From NCBI GenBank assembly GCA_032622095.1, contig CP136066.1, forward strand, positions 100,585,319 through 100,649,318: a DNA stretch of 64,000 nucleotides, read 5' to 3'. Positions 8,414 through 19,520 of the stretch are shown piece by piece. Below the pieces are notes generated by a model, which did not search any database, was not told the origin of the DNA, and was given only the letters and a program-made list of their open reading frames with translations. The position numbers and the translations under genes were made by a program. Position 1 is the first letter of the stretch, and every line of letters starts with the position of its first letter. The DNA is from Siphonodentalium dalli. Lineage: Eukaryota; Mollusca; Scaphopoda; Gadilida; Siphonodentaliidae.

Positions 8414-10530
8414 TGACGTACTATAATGAGCAAAAAAAAATGAGTTGACCTTCGGCTTCGTCCCGATTGGGTACTGAGCTGACACCGGGGATAAATTGAC
8501 CAATGACTGCTATTGTATCCTTTTGACAGATATGTGTGCGCAGACTCGTTTGATGTTCGCTATCGCATTACTATGTTTTAATAGCCAAGCCTTCACTTCT
8601 CGTCTGACTCTCTTACCGTCAAGACCTGTCTACACAGTACTTCTCCGGCAGACTATTCATCCACTGATAGGCCTACATACAGGTATGCCCATTTTTTTGC
8701 TCATTTGCTCATTTTTATTGCTCATTTGCTCATTTTATTGCTCATTTTTTTGCTCATTTGCTCATTTATTTGCTCATTTGCTCATTTTTATTGCTCATTT
8801 TCTTGCTCATTGCTCATTTTCTTGCTCATTTGCTCATTTTTTTGCTCATTTGCTCATTTTTATTGCTCATTTGCTCATTTTCTTGCTCATTTGCTCATTT
8901 TTTTGCTCATTTGCTCATTTTTATTGCTCATTTTCTTGCTCATTTGCTCATTTTCTTGCTCATTTGCTCATTTTCTTGCTCATGTGCTCATTTTTTTGCT
9001 CATTTGCTCATTTTTTTGCTCATTTGCTCATTGATTGGTGCATACTCAAGAGTCATAGACCTAACATCCAATGTACGTTAATGGTGTCATAGCGTGGGTA
9101 CATAGAAGACTGTATAACACTATGCCTATGTCCGTATCTGTTGTCACACCGTGAGTGGATTGTCCGTCCTTAATGATGTCATAGCGTGTGTACATGCAAG
9201 ACAGTATAATACTATGATTATGTCTGTAACTGTTGTTGGTAAGATGTGAAATATAAATTTCAAGGTTCAATTCATTCGTGTAGTAATTTCGTATATGTTC
9301 AACGCTCTTCATTCGTGCGCTTGTATTGTTAACATTCATTCATAATGAGTGTCCCTTTAGATCGATAAATAAGTTAAAAGGTCATTACATTCCACAGTCA
9401 AATCTATTGGTGATCGAATTTGATAACTATTTTATTGGAACAACTAAGAGTATTATTCACGTGAGATCAATGAGTCCAATTATTATAAATAATATATTGC
9501 AGGCATCGGTGGATACCCGATTGCCACATTTAGTGATCACGTGATAAACTGATAAAATGTCCAAAGCGTAAGTATGAATGTGAGGCGATAAGTGGTTATT
9601 ACGTAATGTTATAACAATGTCATCAAAGCAATTTCTATAATTGAGTGTCCTGGACGTATGCATGTTTTTTGGCTAACTAATTATCGTGTGAATGACACAG
9701 TTTATCAACCTTAATTGATACTAACTCGTTTGTTCAGACATTAAATCGATATGTTTTCTGAATAGCATATAACTGTGACCGGGGAAATAATATAATTCAT
9801 TTGGTAAAGCAAAGGTGTGAAAGACACATTGTTACCACCAATGTCGCGTGTGATTGCGTGTACAGCGAATATGACAATTCATTCTGGAGGGTTGTAATTT
9901 CACATTACAATTTTCGACCGTTAGTCTCAATACTTCCAATAATTCACGATAATACACACCTGTCATATGGGATAGAGAGAGTGTAAAGAATAAACGCTCT
10001 TTATTATTTATGTAAAAGTAATGGTGTCTATTTTCAGGTATGACAATTATATGAACTGCGTCCGATAAAACACTGGAATGTATGCATTCATATCGATGGT
10101 CACAATGTCCAATAAAGCTATTTCTAAACATCGATTAATAATTTCATGAAAAATATTTGAACAAAAAATATTACGAAAGATATTACACGCAAATAATTTA
10201 ACATTCGACATTTTTTAATATCGAGATTATCAGAAACCGAAAACTCGTTATAAATTTTTTATTTAAACTTTTTTTTAGAGAAATAATTTTGAGGGTTTTG
10301 ATAATTTGGAAGTTTGGAAATTTTGAGGTTTTAAATTTTTTTGGGATTTTGAAATTTTTTGGAAAAAATAAATTTTTGAAGTTTTGATATTTTGGGAATA
10401 TTTTAGTACAACCAATTTTAGACCCCAAAGATTCTATTTTTAGATGTGACGCGAACGAGACACCCACAACCAATTTTAGACCCCAAAGATTCTATTTTTA
10501 GATGTGACGGTAAGGAGGCCCCTATTCTTC
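8414..10530 (-). repeat. right inverted arm of the 7-kb element
   Basis: This is the reverse complement of the left arm from its inner edge (word TAGTACGTCAC) to its outer end. It includes a shorter version of the ATGAGCAA minisatellite at 8690-9037. Small differences include single-base changes and a dropped base near 9602. Confidence 0.92.
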
Positions 10531-10538
10531 TATTATCA

Positions 10539-11756
10539 GTTAACCCGCTCCAACACGGTTTTCAAAAACATATAAGTTCAACCATGACTTCTTATCTAAC
10601 TCAGGAATGCATCAACTTTAACGCCGAAAGAAACCAAAAATTGTACTGTTGCTTTTTAGATGTATGGAAAGCCTTTGATACGGTTTGGATAGACGGTCTT
10701 ATGTATAAATTGTATGAGAGGGGCCTAACTGGAATTGCTTTCAAATTTGTGCACCAATTGCTCTCCGGTGTCTATTGCACTGTGAGATATAACGATGTTA
10801 CATCCAGATTAATAAAAATTGATCAAGGAACAAGGCAGGGGGGAATATGCTCTCCGAAATTTTACATGGTCTACGTTGACGAACTGATCACATTACTATC
10901 AAAGTCAATGTATGGCTTTCATATGGAATCAATTAATTGTACATGCCCAACCCACGCTGATGACATGCTACTTTTATCACTAACTGAACGTGGTTTGAAT
11001 TCACTTATCAATATGTGTTTGAGTTATAGCTATACATGGCGTTACAAGTATAACACATCTAAATCTGTAATAATGGTACTTAATGAGACAAAGACACAAT
11101 CCGATAAGTGTAAACGCCAATGGATCATGGGGCCTGAACACCTTAAAGAAGTGGACAGTACAGTCCACCTGGGAATCCCAATTGCGAAGTATAAACAAAC
11201 AAATAATTTTATCGCACATGTATGTGACAAACTGAGAAGCACATTCCTTATGCTGTCGAATTCTGGCTTATATGCTGGAGGTCTAACTCCTCTGAGTTCT
11301 TCACTAATATATAAATCAGTCATTTTGCCAAGAGCGTTGTTCGGCACGGAGCTATTGTGGAATATAACCCAAAATGAAATTCTTAAAATAGAAAGAACTC
11401 ATAGATTTTGCATAAAAACGATACAGGGATTCGAACCCAGGACCCGGACCGATATCGCTCTTGGCTTACTTGGAATTCACTCAATAGAATTCTACATAAA
11501 TAAAAAGAAAATGTCACTATTATCATCCCTGTGCAATGTTGAATGCAACAATAAGAAAACTGTTAAACAAGTTTTCTTTCACAGAATGTATGAATACACG
11601 CTTCTGTCTACCACTGAGTCTCGCTTGTCTTGTTCTAAAAACTACTTTTGTGACATTATGCAAATACTTGATCAATATGACTTATCGAATTACCTTTACC
11701 AATTTGCCACAGAGTCTCTTTTTTCCGGACAAAAACTCGTGGAAACATATTTTTAA
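10539..11756 (+). CDS. LINE ORF2, reverse transcriptase core
   Basis: This continues the reverse transcriptase of the LINE after the insertion. The motifs appear in order: LSVNPLQHGF, the catalytic-aspartate strand CCFLDVWKAFDTVW, QGTRQGGICSPKFYMVY, the catalytic THADDMLLLS, YKYNTSKSVIM and HLGIPI. A thumb and connection region then includes RTRTDIALGLLGIHSIEFY. The key D and DD residues are present. The frame ends with a tail in the wrong frame from about 11735, where the 3' part of ORF2 moves to the next frame. The open frame also extends back into the TIR element to 10446, but those codons are not part of the protein. Confidence 0.93.
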   Translation, partial: VNPLQHGFQKHISSTMTSYLTQECINFNAERNQKLYCCFLDVWKAFDTVWIDGLMYKLYERGLTGIAFKFVHQLLSGVYCTVRYNDVTSRLIKIDQGTRQGGICSPKFYMVYVDELITLLSKSMYGFHMESINCTCPTHADDMLLLSLTERGLNSLINMCLSYSYTWRYKYNTSKSVIMVLNETKTQSDKCKRQWIMGPEHLKEVDSTVHLGIPIAKYKQTNNFIAHVCDKLRSTFLMLSNSGLYAGGLTPLSSSLIYKSVILPRALFGTELLWNITQNEILKIERTHRFCIKTIQGFEPRTRTDIALGLLGIHSIEFYINKKKMSLLSSLCNVECNNKKTVKQVFFHRMYEYTLLSTTESRLSCSKNYFCDIMQILDQYDLSNYLYQFATESLFSGQKLVETYF

Positions 11757-12261
11757 CACAGGAATGGAAACATCACACGCGGATGCATGGAAATCAAGAA
11801 CAAATTCTGACCCAAGTTTTTCTCTCTTCAATAGAATACACACAGAATTATGTATGTCCTATGTTTGGCGCCTATGCAAATTATATCCAGAAGACAAGAC
11901 CATGTATCTCACAATTGGCAAATTGATAAGCCAAATAGGAATCAACAGAGAAATTTCATGTACGAACTGTGATTCTACCACGACCGACATTTTGTCTCAT
12001 ATATTCATTGATTGTACGGCCATGTTTTCGTTTAGAAATGAGATGGAATATGTTATTATGGATGCACTTGGGATTAATGCCTACATCAAATACGAATCGC
12101 TCTCAGGAGAAGCCAAATTAAGTGTGCTCCTTGGCAACTTATCAGAAATTGAGAGCGATATAATGATTGAAGATGACGACATTCCAATTATAATTTTCAA
12201 AAATGTTGTCAAAATGTGGCAAGCTTATTACCTATATTCTGGTATGACCGGTGTTACTTAA
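11735..12261 (+). CDS. LINE ORF2, C-terminal part with zinc knuckle
   Basis: This carries the last 170 or so residues of ORF2, one frame over from the core; the change falls at a run of five A near 11732. A cysteine-histidine knuckle (CTNCDS...LSHIFIDC) is typical of the C-terminus of many LINE ORF2 proteins and is thought to help bind the template RNA or the target. The stop at 12261 closes the element's coding part. The open frame reaches back to 11536, but upstream codons overlap the core in the wrong frame. Confidence 0.85.
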
Positions 12262-12746
12262 TATAGTGCACATTTGACCTTCTTTTTATTCATACATATA
12301 TTGCCCACTATAATATTGTCATCGAAATGAATATGTCACATATAATTATATATATACCTCACTATACTTCACTTTAACTATATACGTGACACGTGATATC
12401 CAGGTTATAATATGTCTCCAATTCTCACACGAATTATATTTTATTGAAAACGCACTTGCTTTATAAAACCATTCAAGTATACAAATAAATCGTGTAAGTT
12501 GCGTGTACACGTGTGCCTGTGCGTGTTGGTGCGTGCGTCCCATTCGGTTGGGATCAGTTGGCCAGTAGGATGACAATCCAATGCTTCAGTATATCCTGCG
12601 CGTCCGGGTTCACGTGTGTGCGTTTGGCATACACCAATGTATGCCGCTGTGGCTGCGCCCCTATGTGTGCGTACCATACGGCAATGAAATGGCGTTCGGA
12701 TGCATTACTACCGCGTGTAGTCATGCCGAACAGTACGTGACGGTAT
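12262..12746. other. LINE 3' region and unassigned GT-rich sequence
   Basis: The first part is the AT-rich 3' region of the LINE. From 12490 to 12735 the sequence turns richer in G, C and GTGTG/CGTGTG words. Short frames on both strands here look like chance openings. I see no gene. Confidence 0.5.
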
Positions 12747-13860
12747 AGTGAGGGCCCACGTGTAGTTTCGTGCGACTTGTTATTTTTTGTGCGTTTCTAG
12801 TTATTCCGGGGTCAGGCTTTCCAAAAAAGTTGGTCTACAATTTTTTCCATGGATATTACCTTAATTGGGCGCTTTTGAAATTTAAAGAGCGTTTTGTGAT
12901 TTAAAAAATTATATTATGCTTTATTTCACTTGATATAAGTGTCCTGATAATTTGTTTTCTAGTTTTCTCTGGTTTTTTTATTCTTTTAGGCTTCAGACAA
13001 TCCAAACATGTTTGTTCTTGACTTCTGGAGGTTAGATATCTATATTTAGAGAGCGTTTAGTGATTTAAAATAGAACATTTGCATTATTTCATTGGATATA
13101 TGAGATAGTGAGGGCCCACGTGTAGTTTCGTGCGTTTCTAGTTATTCTAGTTATTTCGTGCGACTTGTGTGCCAAAATTGATATTTTTTATGTTACTAGT
13201 TATTCCGGAGTCAAGCTTTCCAAAAAAGTTGGTCTACATCTTGTTCCGTGGATATTACCTTAATTGGGCGCTTTTGAAATTTAAAGAGCGGTTTGTGATT
13301 GAAAAAAATGATATTATGCTTTATTTCACTTGATATCGGTGTCGTGATAATGTTTTCTAGTTTTCTCTGGTTTTCTATAATCTTTTAGGCTTCAGACAAT
13401 CCAAACAGGTGTGTTCTTGACTTCTGGGGGTTAGATATCTCTATTTAGAGAGCGTTTAGTGATTAAAAATAGAAAATTTGAATTATTTCATTAGATATAT
13501 GAGATAGTGGGGACCCACGTGTAGTTTCGTGCGTTTCTAGTTATTCTGGAGTCAGGCTCTCCAGTAACATGGTGGATCTTTAGTGGAATCTGATGAAATT
13601 ACGTACTAGTTATAACAAAACAGTATAAATGCCATTTTTGGGGCAACTTTAGAGAGCATTTATGGATAGAAAATACATAAAATTTAATATAATTTTACGA
13701 ATTTGGAATTATATGATGCTATATTGTCAAGCGTGACGAAGACATTTATCGCAGTTTTCTTTTCCGTGATTACTAGCTGATATAATGATCATGCCATGCG
13801 GCTTATTTAACTGATTTAGAGAACATTCATCGATTAGGAAAATAGAAACTTAAAACTTTA
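12747..13860 (+). repeat. three tandem copies of the left arm unit
   Basis: The units are about 357 to 400 bases and start with GTGAGGGCCCACGTGTAG (third copy GTGGGGACCCACGTGTAG). The first two share GCTTTCCAAAAAAGTTGGTC, CTTAATTGGGCGCTTTTGAA and CTTCAGACAATCCAAACA in the same order. The third diverges after about 60 bases. Confidence 0.88.
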
Positions 13861-13862
13861 TT
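13857..13862 (-). terminator. poly(A) signal of the decayed minus-strand gene
   Basis: AATAAA on the minus strand, about 55 bases after the stop codon at 13917-13919. Confidence 0.5.
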
Positions 13863-13916
13863 AGTATACGATGCCAGAGGATAACAGAGAGAGTTACACA
13901 ATAAGTCACAATCAGC

Positions 13917-14592
13917 CTATTCATCCGATTCACTGTCGTCATCGACATCTTCGCTCCTGGAATTCAGATTAGGAATGTTGCTACAGTCGTGACGTTTGTA
14001 AAGAGAACTCGTCGGAAGTGAGTTGCGCAGACAAACACAGTGATGAACTTGAGAACATTGACCTGTACAGACACATTTAACATGTTCCAAGACACTCTAT
14101 GGAGTAGGAAGTTCAGTTGACCGTGTCGTCGACGCGAAATTGTCTCCATCCTTAGACTCCCAGCCGTGATCCAAATGTGATGGAAGTTTTGGATGAGGTT
14201 TCTCATATGCTCTCCAAACCATGCCGATGAAATTCGCCCGATAGATATGGAGTTGAAGAGTACCCGGTGTTAGTGGCAACTTCTCTCCTTCGAGGTTTTT
14301 TAACCTGACAAGTTCCCATCACAGGTCTTAGACAGATTTCTGTTTTGTCTTTGGTTCATATACGTGGAAAACAAAACTCTCAATGGCAGATCTTGTTGCG
14401 TCCTCAACTTCTGCAGAAGTACCGATATTCTTAAGTCCCTCAATAATGTCAGAATCATCGATGTCCATGAACGAATTCATCCACCTTCTCTTCGTTATGC
14501 TTCAAAACTTGCCTCCCCAGTCAGCTCCAGAGATCGCGTGAAGACCAAGCAAACACTTACATTTGTGAGCCCATAAGGCTGGGTGGATAGCA
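13917..14592 (-). pseudogene. C-terminal part of a transposon-associated nuclease-like gene
   Basis: Read on the minus strand, the sequence gives CLLGLHAISGADWGGKF, then a helical stretch with WMNSFMDIDDSD, then LPLTPGTLQLHIYRANF with VWRAYEKPHPKLPSHLDHGW. A cysteine-rich end follows (HVKCVCTGQCSQVHHCVC) with an acidic tail. This order matches the C-terminal half of a large family of uncharacterised invertebrate and fish proteins found in mobile DNA: a GH/FH-x-x-[ST]G-x-D motif, an L-P-x-T-x-x-x-L-x-x-H block and a C-x-C cluster. The reading is interrupted by a few stops, so it is a relic. It belongs with the N-terminal piece at 18316-19520; the 3.7 kb between holds no further recognisable part and looks like later insertion or an intron. 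Confidence 0.7.
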
Positions 14593-15400
14593 TTAAAGTG
14601 ATGTGAAACGTAAATTGAACCTCACAATTGAGTTCCCTGCGTTATTCTGTGGAAAGACTGAATAAAATAACCCCCATACACGAAATGCCCTAACCAGATA
14701 TCAGTTTGTACTAATTATACGGCCACGTAACTAACTATTTACTTTCCCTCAATCGGGACGAATAATTCCACTGTAAACGCGAAATAAATACACAAACGAG
14801 TTGTCGTGTGCAGTCGCGGAAACACCCGAACACTTCCCACTTGGTCGGGATTGAGTCGGCTTTCGTTCTCAGAAAATAGCTTCCGTGGAGGGAGGCCGTT
14901 TGCTGGAATAGCGTAACATCAGCTTAATAAAACGAAAAACAAGCGGTATAGTCAATTCGAATGGGAGGGATATAAAAGGAATTATTGCCTGAAATTACCA
15001 ACGGAAGAACATTGACCGAGTTATGAAAGAATTATAATCAAAGTGGTCATGATCGAGCAATGAACAACGGTAACAGTTGAAAATGTTACTATTTATAGAA
15101 ATTTGTAATCGTTGCAGATCGTTGACCGATTTTATGATCGAACTACAGCAGGTACAGTCTCGTGCAGAAAGAGTTGTCTTACATGTGTATTTCAAACTGT
15201 TTAATTACCTGTGCAATGCTACATGTGTGCCATATTGCTATTCACTATTCTAGTACAGACCGTATTTGTTTGGGACAGCGATAGTGATATAGATATCCAT
15301 ATGGAATTATGTTTTCTTCAATTTTTGAGTTTATATAGGCCCAAATAAATATACCATAAGATGGACTCAATCATTGACAGTTAAAATTGGATGGAAGTAA
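14593..15400. other. no recognisable feature
   Basis: Mixed AT-rich sequence. A 66-codon minus-strand frame (14995-15195) shows no motif and no repeat partner in the window. Confidence 0.5.
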
Positions 15401-16660
15401 AGAAGTGTTGTGTATTTGCACTAAGTAAGCGCAATTGCTTTATGCTTAAGCGCAAATATTTGTATGCAAATAAATAATAAATGTAAAAAAGACTCCCATG
15501 TGATTTGCTCTAAACTCAAATTAACGCAGGCCATAAAACATTACTCAAACATAGGTGAGGACTCCACCCAGATCCCATACTAAGATGGATGTTCAGACTG
15601 AGGAAACCAGTTGGAGATAGGTACATGTATTTGCTTAAGCATAATTCATTTCAATTACGCTAAAGTGTAAATGAGATCCACTTAAGCGTAAATGAGTTGC
15701 GCTTAACCGTAATTCATATACACCCCCATTGAACTCCACATACTCAAGCTGAAATGGATGCAACCACATTACTAATGCCAGTAAGTTAACATACATCAGA
15801 TTATACAAATATACATATAAGGTAAGACAGCCGATGAAATTATTGCTCTTAATATAATTCCAATGTATTATGATAACGCATAAGTCAATTATGCTTAAGC
15901 GTAAATGATTACATTAAGCGTAACTGATTTACGCTTAAATGCAATTAGTTAATATAAAATGTGAAAATGAATCATTTGCGCTTAAGCGCAAGTATATGTC
16001 TATCAATATATTTGCGCTTAAGCGCAGATACCTAACACTCCCTTTATACTTCCCTCTGATTGTGAATGATAGAGTCCATCTCATAGTATATTATCATGGA
16101 CCCATAGTAGTAGCCCCATATAATACTGAAACATTGAAGAAAAAATATTTCCATATGCATACATGTATATCAGCATCTCTGTCCCTGGTGTCCCAAGAAT
16201 TGGTGCCTCACTCCCAGAGCTCTAGTATATTTTATTAAAGGGACATCTCCTACACAGATTTATACCATTTTCATGGCCATAAATATGGAATTCGGGGCTA
16301 CTGGGGACTCCCTCATATGGTGTACTTATTGACTTGAAATTGGGGAAAACCCCAATTTTCATATTATCAGCATCCCTGTCCCCAATAATTTGTGTCTCCA
16401 TCCCAGAGATCTAGTATATTTTATAAAAGAGATATATCCTGCACATATCTCTACCATTTCCATTGTCATAAAAGAGATATTGGGGTTACTGGGGGGGGGG
16501 GTGCTTCCCTCATATGGTGGGTCTGTGCCATTTAAAATTAATTCAGGGGGGTGATATCAATGCATATTAATTTTTATTTGCGCAAATGATTTACTCTGAA
16601 GCGCAAATGATAGATGTTATTTTGCGAAATATTTGCGCTTGATCGTAAATGAATAATAAA
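15400..16660. repeat. cluster of GCGCTTAAGCGC-type palindromes
   Basis: The perfect or near-perfect palindrome TTGCGCTTAAGCGCAA and variants (ATGCTTAAGCGTAAAT, ATTACGCTAAAGTGTAAA) recur at least ten times at irregular spacing: around 15425, 15445, 15635, 15655, 15685, 15705, 15893, 15930, 15978, 16012, 16575 and 16635. Half-sites are often followed by AAATGA. The words are not in a tandem unit, which separates this from the satellite just downstream. Confidence 0.8.
16155..16535. repeat. two diverged tandem copies of about 195 bp
   Basis: Both copies share, in the same order, TATCAGCATC-CTGTCCC, CCCAGAG-TCTAGTATATTTTAT, TACCATTT-CAT and CTCCCTCATATGGTG. The second copy contains a run of G (16490-16501). 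Confidence 0.75.
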
Positions 16661-16675
16661 TGTGAAATGCATGGG

Positions 16676-17490
16676 TATCCCATACATGCAATGCCGTATC
16701 TATATGCTATAGCGCGTATATCCTACAGGTCTGGGTGAACCACCGATCAATCAATAACAGCCCGATCGGGCTAAAGTAGACCGATCAGGCTAAAATAGAC
16801 CGATCGTTGTTTCACAGCCAGCTTGAATCTTGGATAAAGGGAGTAGGCCTACTCTAAATTGTTCTTTCAAGTGAAATAGGCCTCCCATACATGAAACGCC
16901 TTATCTATATACTATAGCGCGCATACCCTACAGGTCTGGGTGAACCACCGATCAATCAATAATAGCCCGATCGGGCTAAAATAGACAGATCGGGCTAAAA
17001 TAGACCGATCGGTCTTTCACAGCCAGCCTGAATCTTGGATAAAGGGAGTAGGCCTACTATAAATTGTTCTTTCAAGTGAAATAGGCCTCCCATACATGAA
17101 ACGCCTTATCTATATACTATAGCGCGCATACCCTACAGGTCTGTGTGAACCACCGATCAATCAATAATAGCCCGATCGGGCTAAAATAGACAGATCGGGC
17201 TAAAATAGACCGATCGGTCTTTCACAGCCAGTCTGAATCTTGGATAAAGGGAGTAGGCCTACTATAAATTGTTCTTTCAAGTGAAATAGGCCTCCCATAC
17301 ATAAAACGCCTTATCTATATCCTATAGTGCGCATATCCTACAGGTCTGGGTGAACCACCGATCAATCAATAATAGCCCGATCGGGCTAAAATATACCGAT
17401 CGGGCTAAAATAATCCCATCGGTCTTTCACAGCCAGCATGAATCTTGGATAAAGGGAGTAGGCCTACTCTAAATTGTTCTTTCAAGTTAC
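16676..17490. repeat. 205-bp satellite, four copies
   Basis: Units start with CCCATACATGAAACGCCTTA at about 16676, 16881, 17086 and 17291, a constant 205-base period. Each contains a doubled sub-motif around CCGATCGGGCTAAAATAGA and ends with AGTAGGCCTACT...TTCTTTCAAG. Copies 2 and 3 are closest to each other. Confidence 0.95.
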
Positions 17491-18315
17491 AACCATTTTT
17501 TTGTAAACAAATTATTCTTATTCATTTTGAAACTAATGAAAGACAATTTTGAAACTAATGAAAGACAATGTATAATTTTGTGCTGGTATATTCATCATAA
17601 ATTTGAACAAATCTTCAAGCAAACAAAATTTCAATATTCAAGAAATCTCTTACAACAGTGTCAGGAAGACCAATCGATCTAGCTCAGCACGATTGGTCTA
17701 TTGTGATGTCAAATATTATTGAAATATTGCTTATAATTTACATTTACAGAAGTCAATAATTCGCATGCAGATAACTTCACCTTGTATTCGGCCCAATATG
17801 TTGACGTTAGATTAGAAGGCAGAATTCCCAGATTTGTTTATTATTGGTGAACCTGGATAATTTCGGAGGTGTGCCAATCGTCTTTTGCACACTGTGAATA
17901 CGTACTCATACTCTCCTAAATTTGCAAAAATTCCATATATACATAAATATATATACAGAGTGTGAAAACTTTGTTAGTTGCCAAATAATTGTCGACATTT
18001 TACTTAGAAAACTTGAATGCAAAAACTATGATAGGTCCCTATTATTTTTTTGTTCTTCTCTTTTGGTTCAATCTACTTTCGTTATCGACATGCCGGCCTT
18101 TGTTTTGGCTGTTCTCCCAGTCGTGCGTGCCAGCCGATCGTCGTTATTCGGGTGGTTCCGATTTCCTCCGAATATAATTCCATGAGACTCCGCGCGCTGA
18201 TTCGCTCCGAAAATGTGTTAGTGTCTGAGAAGATTTCTTACTTTGATCGCAGTTTTCAACAATTTAATACAGGGCGAGTACCGCACTAATAATATGCCAC
18301 ATTGGGGTTTTCTTT
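17491..18315. other. no recognisable feature
   Basis: AT-rich sequence with a short direct repeat (GAAACTAATGAAAGACAAT, twice near 17530-17570). The small overlapping plus-strand frames between 17922 and 18289 are in different frames, with no motif, and look like chance. Confidence 0.45.
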
Positions 18316-19520
18316 CTAGTTTTTTATGATCTTTCTTGTGGTATATCGGGCACAGTTCTGTCTGACATCAAATATATGCCCACCGGGAGTGAAGCTAATG
18401 ACTTTAATACTGATCAGGCGTTCAGACTTCATAACAAAATTTAGTTGATGTCGTTTGTCGCACAGAAATCTGGAGAAGCAATCCATTAGCAACAAAAGGA
18501 CATCAGTATCGACAGAAGGGACGTCAATGACAGTTGGAATGTGACTATCCCCTATATCCAGCACATGTATAATGGAATTAATGTGTCCGCTTCTTAGTGA
18601 CTGTGTACCTCCAATCCAGGCTTGAGTTTGGCTGCCATGTTCCCACACACCGAAGTACCAGCTACCACAATAAGTCGTTGGTACCGATTGTTGAATGCCA
18701 GAAGAAGCTTGTCCGCGAAGTATTCGGTGAGTTGGGCCTTTGTATCGATGTGAGACAACAATGACTTCATAGACAATTTTAATGTGTGTCGAGTCAGTTA
18801 TTTTGTATTTTATGGGATCTGATCTCACAGCCAACGATCTTTTATGCCTTGTGCACTCTTTCATAGAGTTGCTGATGTACCTATCGAAGATCACACTCAC
18901 CTCAGAGTAAGGAGCTACTTTATTGCGAATAACTTTGATGAAGATAGCAGCAAGATCAACACATGTTGAAGTAGAAGGTTGCTGAACGACCACCATTCCG
19001 TCTATGATGCATGCACGTTGTCCATCCGTGGGATGATCTTGCATATTAGATGTTTCTTTCTCGAGGTTGTTCAAAATGGCACTTTTGTTGTTTGGAATGA
19101 TACGATAACCATATGACGAGAACAAGGAGCGTGGAACAATCGAGAATTTAATAGCTTCAGGCAAACTTTCTGACATTGTTGGACGAGATTGTTGAATGAC
19201 CAGAAATTGAATGACTAGCAATTGCCGCTCCTCTCACAAACCAACTATTTTGTTTCCCATGGCACACTTAGTTTTCTTGCTGCATGTAATGAATGTTTTG
19301 AGTTTCAGTTTTGGAAAGCGATCCCAGATCGAATGTTCTTCCAAACCAGATAGAAGTTTGTCTTTCACGAACGTTTGCATGATATTTTTCGTCAACCTTT
19401 TTGTCACGCGATAGAATATCAGTTTTAGCAGGTTCTGGTATAACCATTGATGACATGTTGTTTCTTAATTCCTGAGAAAGGGTTCCCATTACAGCTTTCC
19501 ATAATTCCGTTCGCGATCTT
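18316..19520 (-). pseudogene. N-terminal part of a transposon-associated nuclease-like gene
   Basis: On the minus strand, 19489-19268 gives an N-terminal segment (PEPAKTDILSRDKKVDEKYH...RER), and 19221-18316 gives 301 codons with ACIIDGMVVVQ, VSVIFDRYISNSMKECTRHKR, a middle region, VPSVDTDVLLLLMDCF and SFTPGGHIFDVRQN. The paired motifs I-x-D-G...V-V-Q, [FW]-D-R-Y...K-x-x-T-R-x-K-R and V-D-T-D-V-x-x-L are hallmarks of the uncharacterised mobile-element family named for the C-terminal piece. The acidic motifs resemble a PIN/FEN-type metal-binding nuclease core, but that function is inferred. The acidic block usually found before DTDV is degraded here. The upstream end runs into the minisatellite at 19521. 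Confidence 0.7.

Larger units (their letters stand above)
3481..10530. mobile_element. 7050-bp DNA transposon with arms of over 2 kb
   Basis: Both ends are exact inverted copies starting GAAGAATAGGGGCCTCC. The element is flanked by the 8-bp duplication TATTATCA (3473-3480, 10531-10538), and joining the flanks restores the LINE frame. The left arm runs to about 5838 and the right arm starts at about 8414 (2358 and 2117 bp). They differ mainly because the internal minisatellite is longer on the left. The middle holds a GCC-rich tandem duplication, a two-frame zinc-finger gene (6581-7388) and extra partial copies of the arm (7500-8413). I see no transposase, integrase, polymerase or capsid gene, so it is probably a non-autonomous or foldback-type element. 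The 8-bp duplication is shared by hAT, P and Merlin elements and by sea-urchin TU foldback elements, but the ends do not look like hAT; the superfamily is left open. Confidence 0.93.
881..12420 (+). mobile_element. LINE (non-LTR retrotransposon), split by a 7-kb insertion
   Basis: The element carries ORF1 (881-1576), then ORF2 with an APE-type endonuclease and a reverse transcriptase. ORF2 stops at 3480 and resumes at 10539, on the far side of a TIR element. Removing one copy of the 8-bp duplication TATTATCA (3473-3480 and 10531-10538) restores an open frame through the reverse transcriptase word LSVNPLQHGF. After the ORF2 stop at 12261 the sequence is AT-rich with no clear tail, and I place the 3' end loosely near 12420. 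The 5' end is uncertain because sequence similarity with the block at 58766-60241 runs into ORF1. Apart from the big insertion there is one frame change near 11735, at a run of five A, so the copy looks young. The two-ORF layout with an apurinic-type endonuclease fits the CR1/L2/I group broadly; I do not assign a clade. Confidence 0.9.

Noticed and set aside
3481-10530. Reading the 7-kb element as a Polinton or other virus-like element
   Set aside because: No polymerase, integrase, ATPase, protease or capsid sequence is visible, and the target duplication is 8 bases rather than 6.
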